64,000 nucleotides of DNA. Source: Petrolisthes cinctipes (lineage: Eukaryota; Arthropoda; Malacostraca; Decapoda; Porcellanidae). The stretch lies in NCBI GenBank assembly GCA_033782935.1, contig JAWQEG010000369.1:625501-689500 (forward strand). Direction: 5' to 3'. Position 1 is the stretch's first letter, and every line of letters starts with the position of its first letter. This document shows positions 23,916 through 36,209 of the stretch, piece after piece. Both the position numbers and the translations under genes were made by a program. Under the pieces are notes generated by a model. It was not told where the DNA came from. It worked only from the letters and a program-made list of their open reading frames with translations, and did not search any database.

Positions 23916-25305
23916 ATCGAATTTTCGGGTGTTTTGAGCCTGAATTTGAGATATAAACGGGTACAGAAGATACATGCACATATTGACTTTGGGCATCTAA
24001 AATATCGATTTTTAGCATGTTTTGGGCATCTATTTTGAAAATACTCTAACACGGAGTAGACATGTACAGATCGCTTCTGGGACCCCAAAATATCGAATTT
24101 TAGGGTGTTTTGAGCCTGAATTTGAGATATAAACGGGTACTAAAGATGCATGCACATATCGACTTTTTGGCACCTAAAACATCGATTTTGAGCATGTTTT
24201 GGGCCTATATTTTGAAAATATTCTAGCACTGAGTAGGCATGTACAGATTGCTTCTGGGACCCCAAAATATTGAATTTTCGGGCGTTTAGGGCCAGAATTT
24301 GAGATATAAACGGGTACTGAAGATGCATGCACATATCGACTTTTGGGCACCTAAAAGATCGATTTTCAGTATGTTTTTGGCCTGTATTTTGAAAATACTC
24401 TAACACGGAGTAGGCATGTACAGATCGCTTCTGGGACCCCTAAATATCGAATTTTCGGGTGTTTTGGGACTGAATTTGAGATATCGACTTTTTGGCACCT
24501 AAAATGTCGATTTTTAGCATGTTTTTAGCCTATATTTTGAAAATATTCAAGCACTGAGTAGGCATGTACAGATCGCTTCTGGGACCCCAAAATATCGAAT
24601 TTTCGGGTGTTTTGAGCTTGAATTTGAGATATAAACGGGTACTGAAGATGAATGCACATATCGACTTTTGGGCACCTAAAATATCGATTTTGAGCATGTT
24701 TTTGGCCTATATTTTGTAAATACTCTAACACGGAGTAGGCATGTACAGATCGCTTCTGGGAAACCATAATATCGAAATTTCGGGTGTTTTGGGCCTGAAT
24801 TTGAGATATCGCCTTTACGCACCTAAAATATCGATTTTTAGCATGTTTTGAGCCTATATTTTGAAAATATTCTAGCACTGAGTAGGCATGTACAGATTGC
24901 TTCTGGGACCCCAAAATATCGAATTTTCGGGTGTTTTGGGCCTGAATTTGATATATCGCCTTTTTTGCACCTAAAATATCGATTTTTGGCATGTTTTGAG
25001 CCAATAATTTGAAAATATTCTAGCACTGAGTAGGCATGTACAGATCGCTTCTGGGACCCCAAAATATCGAATTTTCGGGTGTTTTGAGCTTGAATTTGAG
25101 ATATAAACGAGTACAGAAGATGCATGCACATATCGACTTTTGGGCACCTAAAATATCGATTTTGAGCATGTTTTGAGCCTATATTTTGAAAACATTCTAG
25201 CACTGACTAGGCATGTACAGATCGCTTCTGGGACCCCTAAATATCGAATTTTCGGGTGTTTTGGGCCTTAATTTGAGATATCGACTTTTTGGCACCTAAA
25301 ATATC
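23831..25305. repeat. 1,475-bp tandem unit, second copy
   Basis: Second copy at a constant offset of 1,475 bp. A partial third copy continues to about 25,437, where gggtacagaagatac is replaced by gggtactgaagatgc. Confidence 0.86.
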
Positions 25306-28300
25306 GATTTTTAGCATGTTTTGGGCATGTATTTTGAAAATACTCAAACACGGAGTAGGCATGTACAGATCGCTTCTGGGACCCCAAAATATCGAATTTT
25401 CGGGTGTTTTGAGCCTGAATTTGAGATATAAACGGGTACTGAAGATGCATGCACATATCGACTTTTGGGCACCTAAAAGATCGATTTTCAGTATGTTTTT
25501 GGCCTGTATTTTGAAAATACTCTAACACGGAGTAGGCATGTACAGATCGCTTCTGTGACCCCTAAATATCGAATTTTCGGGTGTTTTGGGACTGAATTTG
25601 AGATATCGACTTTTTGGCACCTAAAAGATCGATTTTTAGCATGTTTTTAGCCTATATTTTGAAAATATTCTAGCACTGAGTAGTCATGTACAGATTGCTT
25701 CTGGGACCCCAAAATATTGAATTTTCGGGTGTTTTGAGCCTGAATTTGAGATATAAACGGGTACAGAAGATACCTGCACATATTGACTTTGGGCATCTAA
25801 AATATCGATTTTCAGCATGTTTTGGGCATGTATTTTGAAAATACTCTAACACGGAGTAGGCATGTACAGATCGCTTCTGGGACCAAAAATTTCGAATTTT
25901 TGGGTGTTTTGAGCCTGAATTTGAGATATAAACGGGTACAGAAAATACATGCACATATTGACTTTGGGCATCTAAAATATCGATTTAGAGCATATTTTGG
26001 GCCTGTATTTTGAAAATACTCTAACACGGAGTAGGCATGTACAGAACGCTTCTGGGACCCCAAAATATCGAATTTTCGGGTTTTTTGAGCCTGAATTTGA
26101 GATATAAACGGGTACTGAAGATACATGCTCATATCGACTTTTGGGCACCTAAAATATCGATTTTTAGCATGTTTTAAGCCTATAATTTAAAAAACATTCT
26201 AGCACTGAGTAGGCATGTACAGATCGCTAGTGGGACCCCAAAATATCGAACTTTCGGGTGTTTTGAGCCTGAATTTGAGATATAAACGAGTATAGAAGAT
26301 GCATACACATATTGACTTTGGGCACCAAAAATATCGATTTTCAGCATGTTTTGGGCCTGAATTTTGAAAATACTCTAACACGGAGTAGGCATGTACAGAT
26401 CGCTTCTGGGATCCCAAAATATTGAATTTTCGGGTGTTTAGGGCCTGAATTTGAGATATAAACGGGTACTGAAGATGCATGCACATATCGACTTTGGGGC
26501 ACCTAAAAGATCGATTTTCAGTATGTTTTTGGCCTGTATTTTGAAAATACTCTAACACGGATAGGCATGTACAGATGCCTTCTGGGACCCCTAAATATCG
26601 AATTTTCGGGTGTTTTGGGCCTGAATTTGAGATATCGCCTTTACGCACCTAAAATATCGATTTTTAGCATGTTTTGAGCCTATAATTTGAAAATATTCTA
26701 GCACTGAGTAGGCATGTACAGATCGCTTCTGGGACCCCAAAATATCAAATTTTCGGGTGTTTTGAGCTTGAATTTGAGATATAAACGAGTACAGAAGATG
26801 CATGCACGTATCGACTTTTGGGCACCTAAAATATCGATTTTGAGCATGTTTTGAGCCTGAATTTTGAAAACATTCTAGCACTGAGTAGGCATGTACAGAT
26901 CGCTTCTGGGACCCCTAAATATCGAATTTTCGGGTGTTTTGGGCCTTAATTTGAGATATCGACTTTTTGGCACATAAAATATCGATTTTTAGCATGTTTT
27001 TAGTCTATAATTTGAAAATATTCTTGCACTGAGTAGGCATGTACAGATTGCTTCTGGGACCCCAATATATTGAATTTTGGGTGTTTTTGAGCCTGAATTT
27101 GAGATATAAACGGGTACAGAAGATACATGCACATATTGACTTTGGGCATCTAAAATATCGATTTTTAGCATGTTTTGGGCATGTATTTTGAAAATACTCT
27201 AACACGGAGTAGGCATGTACAGATCGCTTCTGGGACCCCAAAATATTGAATTTTCGGGCGTTTAGGGCCAGAATTTGAGATATAAACGGGTACAGAAGAT
27301 GCATGCACATATCGACTTTTGGGCACCTAAAAGATCGATTTTCAGTATGTTTTTGGCCTGTATTTTGAAAATACTCTAACACGGAGTAGGCATGTACAGA
27401 TCGCTTCTGGGACCCCTAAATATCGAATTTTCGGGTGTTTCGGGACTGAATTTGAGATATCGACTTTTTGGCACCTAAAATGTCGATTTTTAGCATGTTT
27501 TTAGCCTATATTTTGAAAATATTCTAGCACTGAGTAGGCATGTACAGATTGCTTCTGGGACCCCAAAATATTGAATTTTCGGGTGTTTTGAGCCTGAATT
27601 TGAGATATAAACGGGTACAGAAGATACATGCACATATTGACTTTGGGCGTCTAAAATATCGATTTTTAGCATGTTTTGGGCATGTATTTTGAAAATACTC
27701 TAACACGGAGTAGGCATGTACAGATCGCTTCTGGGACCCCAAAATATCGAATTTTCTGGTGTTTTGAGCATGAATTTGAGATATAAACGGGTACTGAAGA
27801 TGCATGCACATATCGACTTTTGGGCACTTAAAAGATCGATTTTCAGTATGTTTTGGGCCTGTATTTTGAAAATACTCTAACACGGAGTAGGCATGTACAG
27901 ATCGCTTCTGGGACCCCTAAATATCGAATTTTCGGGTGTTTTGGGACTGAATTTGAGATATCGACTTTTTGGCACCTAAAATGTCGATTTTTAGCATGTT
28001 TTTAGCCTATATTTTGAAAATATTCAAGCACTGAGTAGGCATGTACAGATTGCTTCTGGGACCCCAAAATATCGAATTTTCGGGTGTTTTGGGCCTGAAT
28101 TTGATATATCGCCTTTTTTGCACCTAAAATATCGATTTTTGGCATGTTTTGAGCCTATAATTTGAAAATATTCTAGCACTGAGTAGGCATGTACAGATCG
28201 CTTCTGGGACCCCAAAATATCGAATTTTCGGGTGTTTTGAGCTTGAATTTGAGATATAAACGAGTACAGAAGATGCATGCACATATCGACTTTTGGGCAC

Positions 28301-29202
28301 CTAAAATATCGATTTTGAGCATGTTTTGAGCCTATATTTTGAAAACATTCTAGCACTGACTAGGCATGTACAGATCGCTTCTGGGACCCCTAAATATCGA
28401 ATTTTCGGGTGTTTTGGGCCTTAATTTGAGATATTGACTTTTTGGCACCTAAAATATCGATTTTTAGCATGTTTTGGGCATGTATTTTGAAAATACTCTA
28501 ACACGGATTAGGCATGAACAGATCGCTTCTGGGACCCCAAAATATCGAATTTTCGGGTGTTTTAAGCCTGAATTTGAGATATAAATGAGTACTGAAGATG
28601 CATGCACATATCGACTTTTGGGCACCTAAAAGATCGATTTTCAGTATGTTTTTGGCCTGTATTTTGAAAAAACTCTAACACGGAGTAGGCATGTACAGAT
28701 CGCTTCTGGGACCCCAAAATATCGAATTTTCGGGTGTTTTGAGCCAGAATTTGAGATATAAACGGGTACAGAAGATACCTGCACATATTGACTTTGGGCA
28801 TCTAAAATATCGATTTTCAGCATGTTTTGGGCATGTATTTTGAAAATACTCTAACACGGAGTAGGCATGTACAGATCGCTTTTGGGACAAAAAATTTCGA
28901 ATTTTTGGGTGTTTTGAGCCTGAATTTGAGATATAAACGGGTACAGAAAATAAATGCACATATTGACTTTGGGCATCTAAAATATCGATTTAGAGCATGT
29001 TTTGGGCCTGTATTTTGAAAATACTCTAACACGGAGTAGGCATGTACAGATCGCTTCTGGGACCCCAAAATATCGAATTTTCGGGTTTTTTGAGCCTGAA
29101 TTTGAGATATAAACGGGTACTGAAGATGCATGCTCATATCGACTTTTGTGCACCTAAAATATCGATTTTTAGCATGTTTTAAGCCTATAATTTAAAAAAT
29201 AT

Positions 29203-30760
29203 TATAGCACTGAGTAGGCATGTACAGATCGCTTCTGGGACCCCAAAATATCGAATTTTCGGGTGTTTTGAGCTTGAATTTGAGATATAAACGAGTACAG
29301 AAGATGCATGCACATATCGACTTTTGGGCACTTAAAATATCGATTTTGAGCATGTTTTGAGCCTATATTTTGAAAACATTCTAGCACTGAGTAGGCATGT
29401 ACAGATCGCTTCTGGGACCCCTAAATATCGAATTTTCGGGTGTTTTGGGCCTTAATTTGAGATATCGACTTTTTGGCACCTAAAATATCGATTTTTAGCA
29501 TGTTTTTAGCCTATATTTTAAAAATATTCTAGCACTGAGTAGGCATGTACAGATTGCTTCTGGGACCCCAAAATATTGAATTTTCGGGTGTTTTCAGACT
29601 GAATTTGAGATATAAACGGGTACAGAAGATACATGCACATATTGACTTTGGGCATCTAAAATATCGATTTTCAGCATGTTTTGGCCATGTATTTTGAAAA
29701 TACTCTAACACGGAGTAGGCATGTACAGATTGCTTATGGGACCCAAAATATCGAATTTTCGGGTGTTTTGAGCCTGAATTTGAGATATAAACGGGTACAG
29801 AAAATACATGCACATATTGACTTTGGGCATCTAAAATATCGATTTAGAGCATGTTTTGGGCCTGTATTTTGAAAATACTCTAACACGGAGTAGGCATGTA
29901 CAGATCGCTTCTGGGACCCCAAAATATCTAATTTTCTGGTGTTTTGGGCCTGAATTTGAGATATCGCCTTTGCGCACCTAAAATATCGATTTTTAGCATG
30001 TTTTGAGCCTATAATTTCAAAATATTTTAGCACTGAGTAGGCATGTACAGATCGCTTCTGGGACCCCAAAATATCGAATTTTCGGGTGTTTTGAGCTTGA
30101 ATTTGAGATATACACGAGTACAGAAGATGCATGCACATATCGACTTTTTGGCACTTAAAACATCGATTTTGAACATATTTTGGGCCTGTATTTTGAAAAC
30201 ATTCTAACTAGGAGTAGGCATGTACAGATCGCTTCTGGGATCCCTAAATATCGAATTTTCGGGTGTTTTGGGCCTTAATTTGAGATATCGACTTTTTGGC
30301 ACCTAAAATATCGATTTTTAGCATGTTTTTAGCCTATAGTTTGAAAATATTCTAGCACTGAGTAAGCATGTACAGATTGCTTCTGGGACCCCAAAATATT
30401 AAATTTTCGGGTGTTTAGGGCCAGAATTTGAGATATAAACGGGTACAGAAGATACATGCACAAATTGACTTTAGGCATCTAAATTATCGATTTTCAGCAT
30501 GTTTTGGGCCTGTATTTTGAAAATACTCTAACACGGAGTAGGCATGTACAGATCGCTTCTGGGACCCCAAAATATTGAATTTTCGGGTGTTTAGAGCCTG
30601 AATTTGAGATATAAACGGGTACAGAAGATACATGCACATATTGACTTTGGGCATCTAAAATATCGATTTTTAGCATGTTTTGGGCATGTATTTTGAAAAT
30701 ACTCTAACACGGAGTAGGCATGTACAGATCGCTTCTGGGACCCCAAAATATCGAATTTTC
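29203..30760. repeat. Segmental repeat partner A (HOR-3)
   Basis: Rare variants ttttcagactgaa (29,591) and attctaactaggag (30,201) recur downstream at 34,715 and 35,650, offsets 5,124 and 5,449. Other shared oddities are cacttaaaacatcg with gaacatatttt, and gtaagcatgtac. Confidence 0.78.
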
Positions 30761-31214
30761 GGGTGTTTAGGGACTGAATTTGAGATATAAACGGGTACTG
30801 AAGATGCAAGCAAATATCGACTTTTTGGCACCTAAAACATCGATTTTGAGCATGTTTTGGGCCTGTATATTGTAAATACTCTAACACGGAGTAGGCATGT
30901 ACAGATCGCTTCTGGGACCCCAAAATATCGAATTTTCGGGTGTTTTGGGAATGAATTTGAGATATCACCTTTATGCACCTAAAATATCGATTTTTAGCAT
31001 GTTTTTAGCCTATATTTTGAAAATATTCAAGCACTGAGTAGGCATGTACGGATTGCTTCTGGGACCCCAAAATATTGAATTTTCGGGTGTTTTGAGCCTG
31101 AATTTGAGATATAAACGGGTACAGAAGATACATGCACATATTGACTTTGGGCATCTAAAATATCGATTTTTAGCATGTTTTGGGCATGTATTTTGAATAC
31201 TCTAACACGGAGTA

Positions 31215-32865
31215 GACATGTACAGATCGCTTCTGGGACCCCAAAATATTGAATTTTCGGATGTTTTGAGCTTGAATTTGAGATATAAACGGGTACTGAA
31301 GATGCATGCACATATCGACTTTTGGGCACCTAAAATATCGATTTTGAGCATGTTTTGGGCCTATATTTTGTAAATACTCTAACACGGAGTAGGCATGTAC
31401 AGATCGCTTCTGGGAAACCATAATATCGAAATTTCGGGTGTTTTGGGCCTGAATTTGAGATATCGCCTTTACGCACCTAAAATATCGATTTTTAGCATGT
31501 TTTGAGCCTATATTTTGAAAATATTCTAGCACTGAGTAGGCATGTACAGATTGCTTCTGGGACCCCAAAATATCGAATTTTCGGGTGTTTTGGGCCTGAA
31601 TTTGATATATCGCCTTTTTTGCACCTAAAATATCGATTTTTGGCATGTTTTGAGCCTATAATTTGAAAATATTCTAGCACTGAGTAGGCATGTACAGATC
31701 GCTTCTGGGACCCCAAAATATCGAATTTTCGGGTGTTTTGAGCTTGAATTTGAGATATAAACGAGTACAGAAGATGCATGCACATATCGACTTTTGGGCA
31801 CCTAAAATATCGATTTTGAGCATGTTTTGAGCCTATATTTTGAAAACATTCTAGCACTGACTAGGCATGTACAGATCGCTTCTGGGACCCCTAAATATCG
31901 AATTTTCGGGTGTTTTGAGCCTTAATTTGAGATATCGACTTTTTGGCACCTAAAATATCGATTTTTAGCATGTTTTGGGCATGTATTTTGAAAATACTCT
32001 AACACGGAGTAGGCATGTACACATCGCTTCTGGGACCCCAAAATATCGAATTTTCGGGTGTTTTGAGATTGAATTTGAGATATAAACGGGTACTGAAGAT
32101 GCATGCACATATCGACTTTTGGGCACCTAAAAGATCGATTTTCAGTATGTTTTTGGCCTGTATTTTGAAAATACTCTAACACGGAGTAGGCATGTACAGA
32201 TCGCTTTTGTGACCCCTAAATATCGAATTTTCGGGTGTTTTGGGACTGAATTTGAGATATCGACTTTTTGGCACCTAAAAGATCGATTTTTAGCATGTTT
32301 TTAGCCTATATTTTGAAAATATTCTAGCACTGAGTAGTCATGTACAGATTGCTTCTGGGACCCCAAAATATTGAATTTTCGGGTGTTTTGAGCCTGAATT
32401 TGAGATATAAACGGGTACAGAAGATACCTGCACATATTGACTTTGGTCATCTAAAATATCGATTTTCAGCATGTTTTGGGAATGTATTTTGAAAATACTC
32501 TAACACGGAGTAGGCATGTACAGATCGCTTCTGGGACCAAAAATTTCGAATTTTTGGGTGTTTTGAGCCTGAATTTGAGATATAAACGGGTACAGAAAAT
32601 ACATGCACATATTGACTTTGGGCATCTAAAATATCGATTTAGAGCATGTTTTGGGCCTGTATTTTGAAAATACTCTAACACGGAGTAGGCATGTACAGAT
32701 CGCTTCTGGGACCCCAAAATATCGAATTTTCGGGTTTTTTGAGCCTGAATTTGAGATATAAACGGGTACTGAAGATGCATGCTCATATCGACTTTTGGGC
32801 ACCTAAAATATCGATTTTTAGCATGTTTTAAGCCAATAATTTAAAAAATATTATAGCACTGAGTA
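31215..32865. repeat. 1,651-bp tandem unit, first copy (HOR-3)
   Basis: The offset is 1,651 bp at three places checked: gatgcatgc 31,301 to 32,952, the cttaatttgagatatcg site 31,921 to 33,572, and gatcgattttt 32,281 to 33,932. Confidence 0.82.
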
Positions 32866-34340
32866 GGCATGTACAGATCGCTTCTGGGACCCCAAAATAT
32901 CGAATTTTCGGGTGTTTTGAGCTTGAATTTGAGATATAAACGGGTACTGAAGATGCATGCACATATCGACTTTTGGGCACCTAAAATATCGATTTTGAGC
33001 ATGTTTTGGGCCTATATTTTGTAAATACTCTAACACGGAGTAGGCATGTACAGATCGCTTCTGGTAAACCATAATATCGAAATTTCGGGTGTTTTGGGCC
33101 TGAATTTGAGATATCGCCTTTACGCACCTAAAATATCGATTTTTAGCATGTTTTGAGCCTATATTTTGAAAATATTCTAGCACTGAGGAGGCATGTACAG
33201 ATTGCTTCTGGGACCCAAAAATATCGAATTTTCGGGTGTTTTGGGCCTGAATTTGATATATCGCCTTTTTTGCACCTAAAATATCGATTTTTGGCATGTT
33301 TTGAGCCTATAATTTGAAAATATTCTAGCACTGAGTAGGCATGTACAGATCGCTTCTGGGACCCCAAAATATTGAATTTTCGGGTGTTTTGAGCTTGAAT
33401 TTGAGATATAAACGAGTACAGAAGATGCATGCACATATTGACTTTTGGGCACCTAAAATATCGATTTTGAGCATGTTTTTAGCCTATATTTTGAAAACAT
33501 TCTAGCACTGACTAGGCATGTACAGATCGCTCCTGGGACCCCTAAATATCGAATTTTCGGGTGTTTTGGGCCTTATTTTGAGATATCGACTTTTTGGCAC
33601 CTAAAATATCGATTTTTAGCATGTTTTGGGCATGTATTTTGAAAATACTCTAACACGAAGTAGGCATGTACAGATCGCTTCTGGGACCCCAAAATATCGA
33701 ATTTTTGGGTGTTTTGAGCCTGAATTTGAGATATACACGGGTACTGAAGATTCATGCACATATCGACTTTTGGGCACCTAAAAGATCGATTTTCAGTATG
33801 TTTTTGGCCTGTATTTTGAAAATACTCTAACACGGAGTAGGCATGTACAGATCGCTTCTGTGACCCCTAAATATCGAATTTTCGGGTGTTTTGGGACTGA
33901 ATTTGAGATATCGACTTTTTGGCACCTAAAAGATCGATTTTTAGCATGTTTTTAGCCTATATTTTGAAAATATTCTAGCACTGAGTAGTCATGTACAGAT
34001 TGCTTCTGGGACCCCAAAATATTGAATTTTCGGGTGTTTTGAGCCTGAATTTGAGATATAAACGGGTACAGAAGATACCTGCACATATTGACTTTGTCAT
34101 CTAAAATATCGATTTAGAGCATGTTTTGGGCCTGTATTTTGAAAATACTCTAACACGGAGTAGGCATGTATAGATCGCTTCTGGGACCCCAAAATATCGA
34201 ATTTTCGGGTTTTTTGAGCCTGAATTTGAGTTATAAACGGGTACTGAAGATGCATGCTCATATCGACTTTTGGGCACCTAAAATATCGATTTTTAGCATG
34301 TTTTAAGCCTATAATTTAAAAAATATTATAGCACTGACTA
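32866..34340. repeat. 1,651-bp unit, second copy, one monomer deleted
   Basis: After gactttgtcatct (about 34,091) the offset drops from 1,651 to 1,475, a loss of 176 bp. The second copy skips the gaccaaaaatttcg monomer and goes straight to cgatttagagcatg. The deletion is exactly one 176-bp monomer. Confidence 0.82.
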
Positions 34341-36209
34341 GGCATGTACAGATCGCTTCTGGGACCCCAAAATATCGAATTTTCGGGTGTTTTGAGCCTG
34401 AATTTGAGATATAAACGAGTACAGAAGATGCATGCACATATCGACTTTTGGGCACCTAAAATATCGATTTTGAGCATGTTTTGAGCCTATATTTTGAAAA
34501 CATTCTAGCACTGAGTAGGCATGTACAGATCGCTTCTGGGACCCCTAAATATCGAATTTTCGGGTGTTTTGGGCCTTAATTTGAGATATCGACTTTTTGG
34601 CACCTAAAATATCGATTTTTAGCATGTTTTTAGCCTATATTTTAAAAATATTCTAGCACTGAGTAGGCATGTACAGATTGCTTCTGGGACTCCAAATTAT
34701 TGAATTTTCGGGAGTTTTCAGACTGAATTTGAGATATAAACGGGTACAGAAGATACATGCACATATTGACTTTGGGCATCTAAAATATCGATTTTTAGCA
34801 TGTTTTGAGCATGTATTTTGAAAATACTCTAACACGGAGTAGGCATGTACAGATCGCTTCTGGGACCCCAAAATATCGAATTTTCGGGTGTTTTGAGCCT
34901 GAATTTGAGATATAAACGGGTACTGAAGATGCATGCACATATCGACTTTTGGGCACCTAAAAGATCGATTTTCAGTATGTTTTTGGCCTGTATTTTGAAA
35001 ATACTCTAACACGGAGTAGGCATGTACAGATCGCTTCTGTGACCCCTAAATATCGAATTTTCGGGTGTTTTGGGACTGAATTTGAGATATCTACTTTTTG
35101 GCACCTAAAAGATCGATTTTTAGCATGTTTTTAGCCTATATTTTGAAAATATTCTAGCACTGAGTAGTCATGTACAGATTGCTTCTGGGACCCCAAAATA
35201 TTGAATTTTCGGGTGTTTTGAGCCTGAATTTGAGATATAAACGGGAACAGAAGATACCTGCACATATTGACTTTGGGCATCTAAAATATCGATTTTCAGT
35301 ATGTTTTGGCCATGTATTTTGAAAATACTCTAACACGGAGTAGGCATGTACAGATTGCTTCTGGGACCCAAAATTTAGAATTTTCTTGTGTTTTGAGCCT
35401 GAATTTGAGATATCGCCTTTGCGCACCTAAAATATCGATTTTTAGCATGTTTTGAGCCTATAATTTCAAAATATTCTAGCACTGAGTAGGCATGTACAGA
35501 TCGCTTCTGGGACCCCAAAATATTGAATTTTCGGGTGTTTTGAGCTTGAATTTGAGATATACACGAGTACAGAAGATGCATGCACATATCGACTTTTTGG
35601 TACTTAAAACATCGATTTTGAACATATTTTGGGCCTGTATTTGGAAAACATTCTAACTAGGAGTAGGCATGTACAGATCGCTTCTGGGACACCTAAATAT
35701 CGAATTTTCGGGTATTTTGGGCCTTAATTTGAGATATCGACTTTTTGGCACCTAAAATATCGATTTTTAGCATGTTTTTAGCCTATAGTTTGAAAATATT
35801 CTAGCACTGAGTAAGCATGTACAGATTGCTTCTGGGACCCCAAAATATTAAATTTTCGGGTGTTTAGGGCCAGAATTTGAGATAAAAACGGGTACAGAAG
35901 ATACATGCACAAATTGACTTTGGGCATCTAAATTATCGATTTTCAGCATGTTTTGGGCCTGTATTTTGAAAATACTCTAACACGGAGTAGGCATGTACAG
36001 ATCGCTTCTGGGACCCCAAAATATTGAGTTTTCGGATTTTTTGAGCCTGAATTTGAGATATAAACGGGTACAGAAGATACATGCACATATTGACTTTGGG
36101 CATCTAAAATATCGATTTTCAGCATGTTTTGGTCATGTATTTTGAAAATACTCTAACACGGAGTAGGCATGTACAGATCGCTTCTGTGACCCCAAAATAT
36201 CGAATTTTC
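34327..36209. repeat. Segmental repeat partner B (HOR-3)
   Basis: Partner of 29,203-30,760. It is longer by 325 bp between about 34.74 and 35.3 kb, the length of one 177-bp plus one 148-bp monomer. Confidence 0.78.

Larger units (their letters stand above)
25438..36209. repeat. HOR-3 mosaic domain
   Basis: A segment with the unusual variants gaccaaaaatttcg, cgatttagagcatg, cgggttttttgagcc and tttaaaaaat occurs at about 25.6-26.2, 28.6-29.2 and 32.3-32.9 kb (offsets 3,005 and 3,649) and, shortened, at 33.9-34.3 kb. Between them lie HOR-2-like monomers with the cgccttttttgcacc start. The order is shuffled, so this looks like repeated partial duplications, not a regular HOR. Confidence 0.75.

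Noticed and set aside
25880..26200. Possible foreign insertion at the gaccaaaaatttcg monomer
   Set aside because: Flanking and internal landmarks of the satellite are all present in order. It is a diverged monomer, not an insertion.
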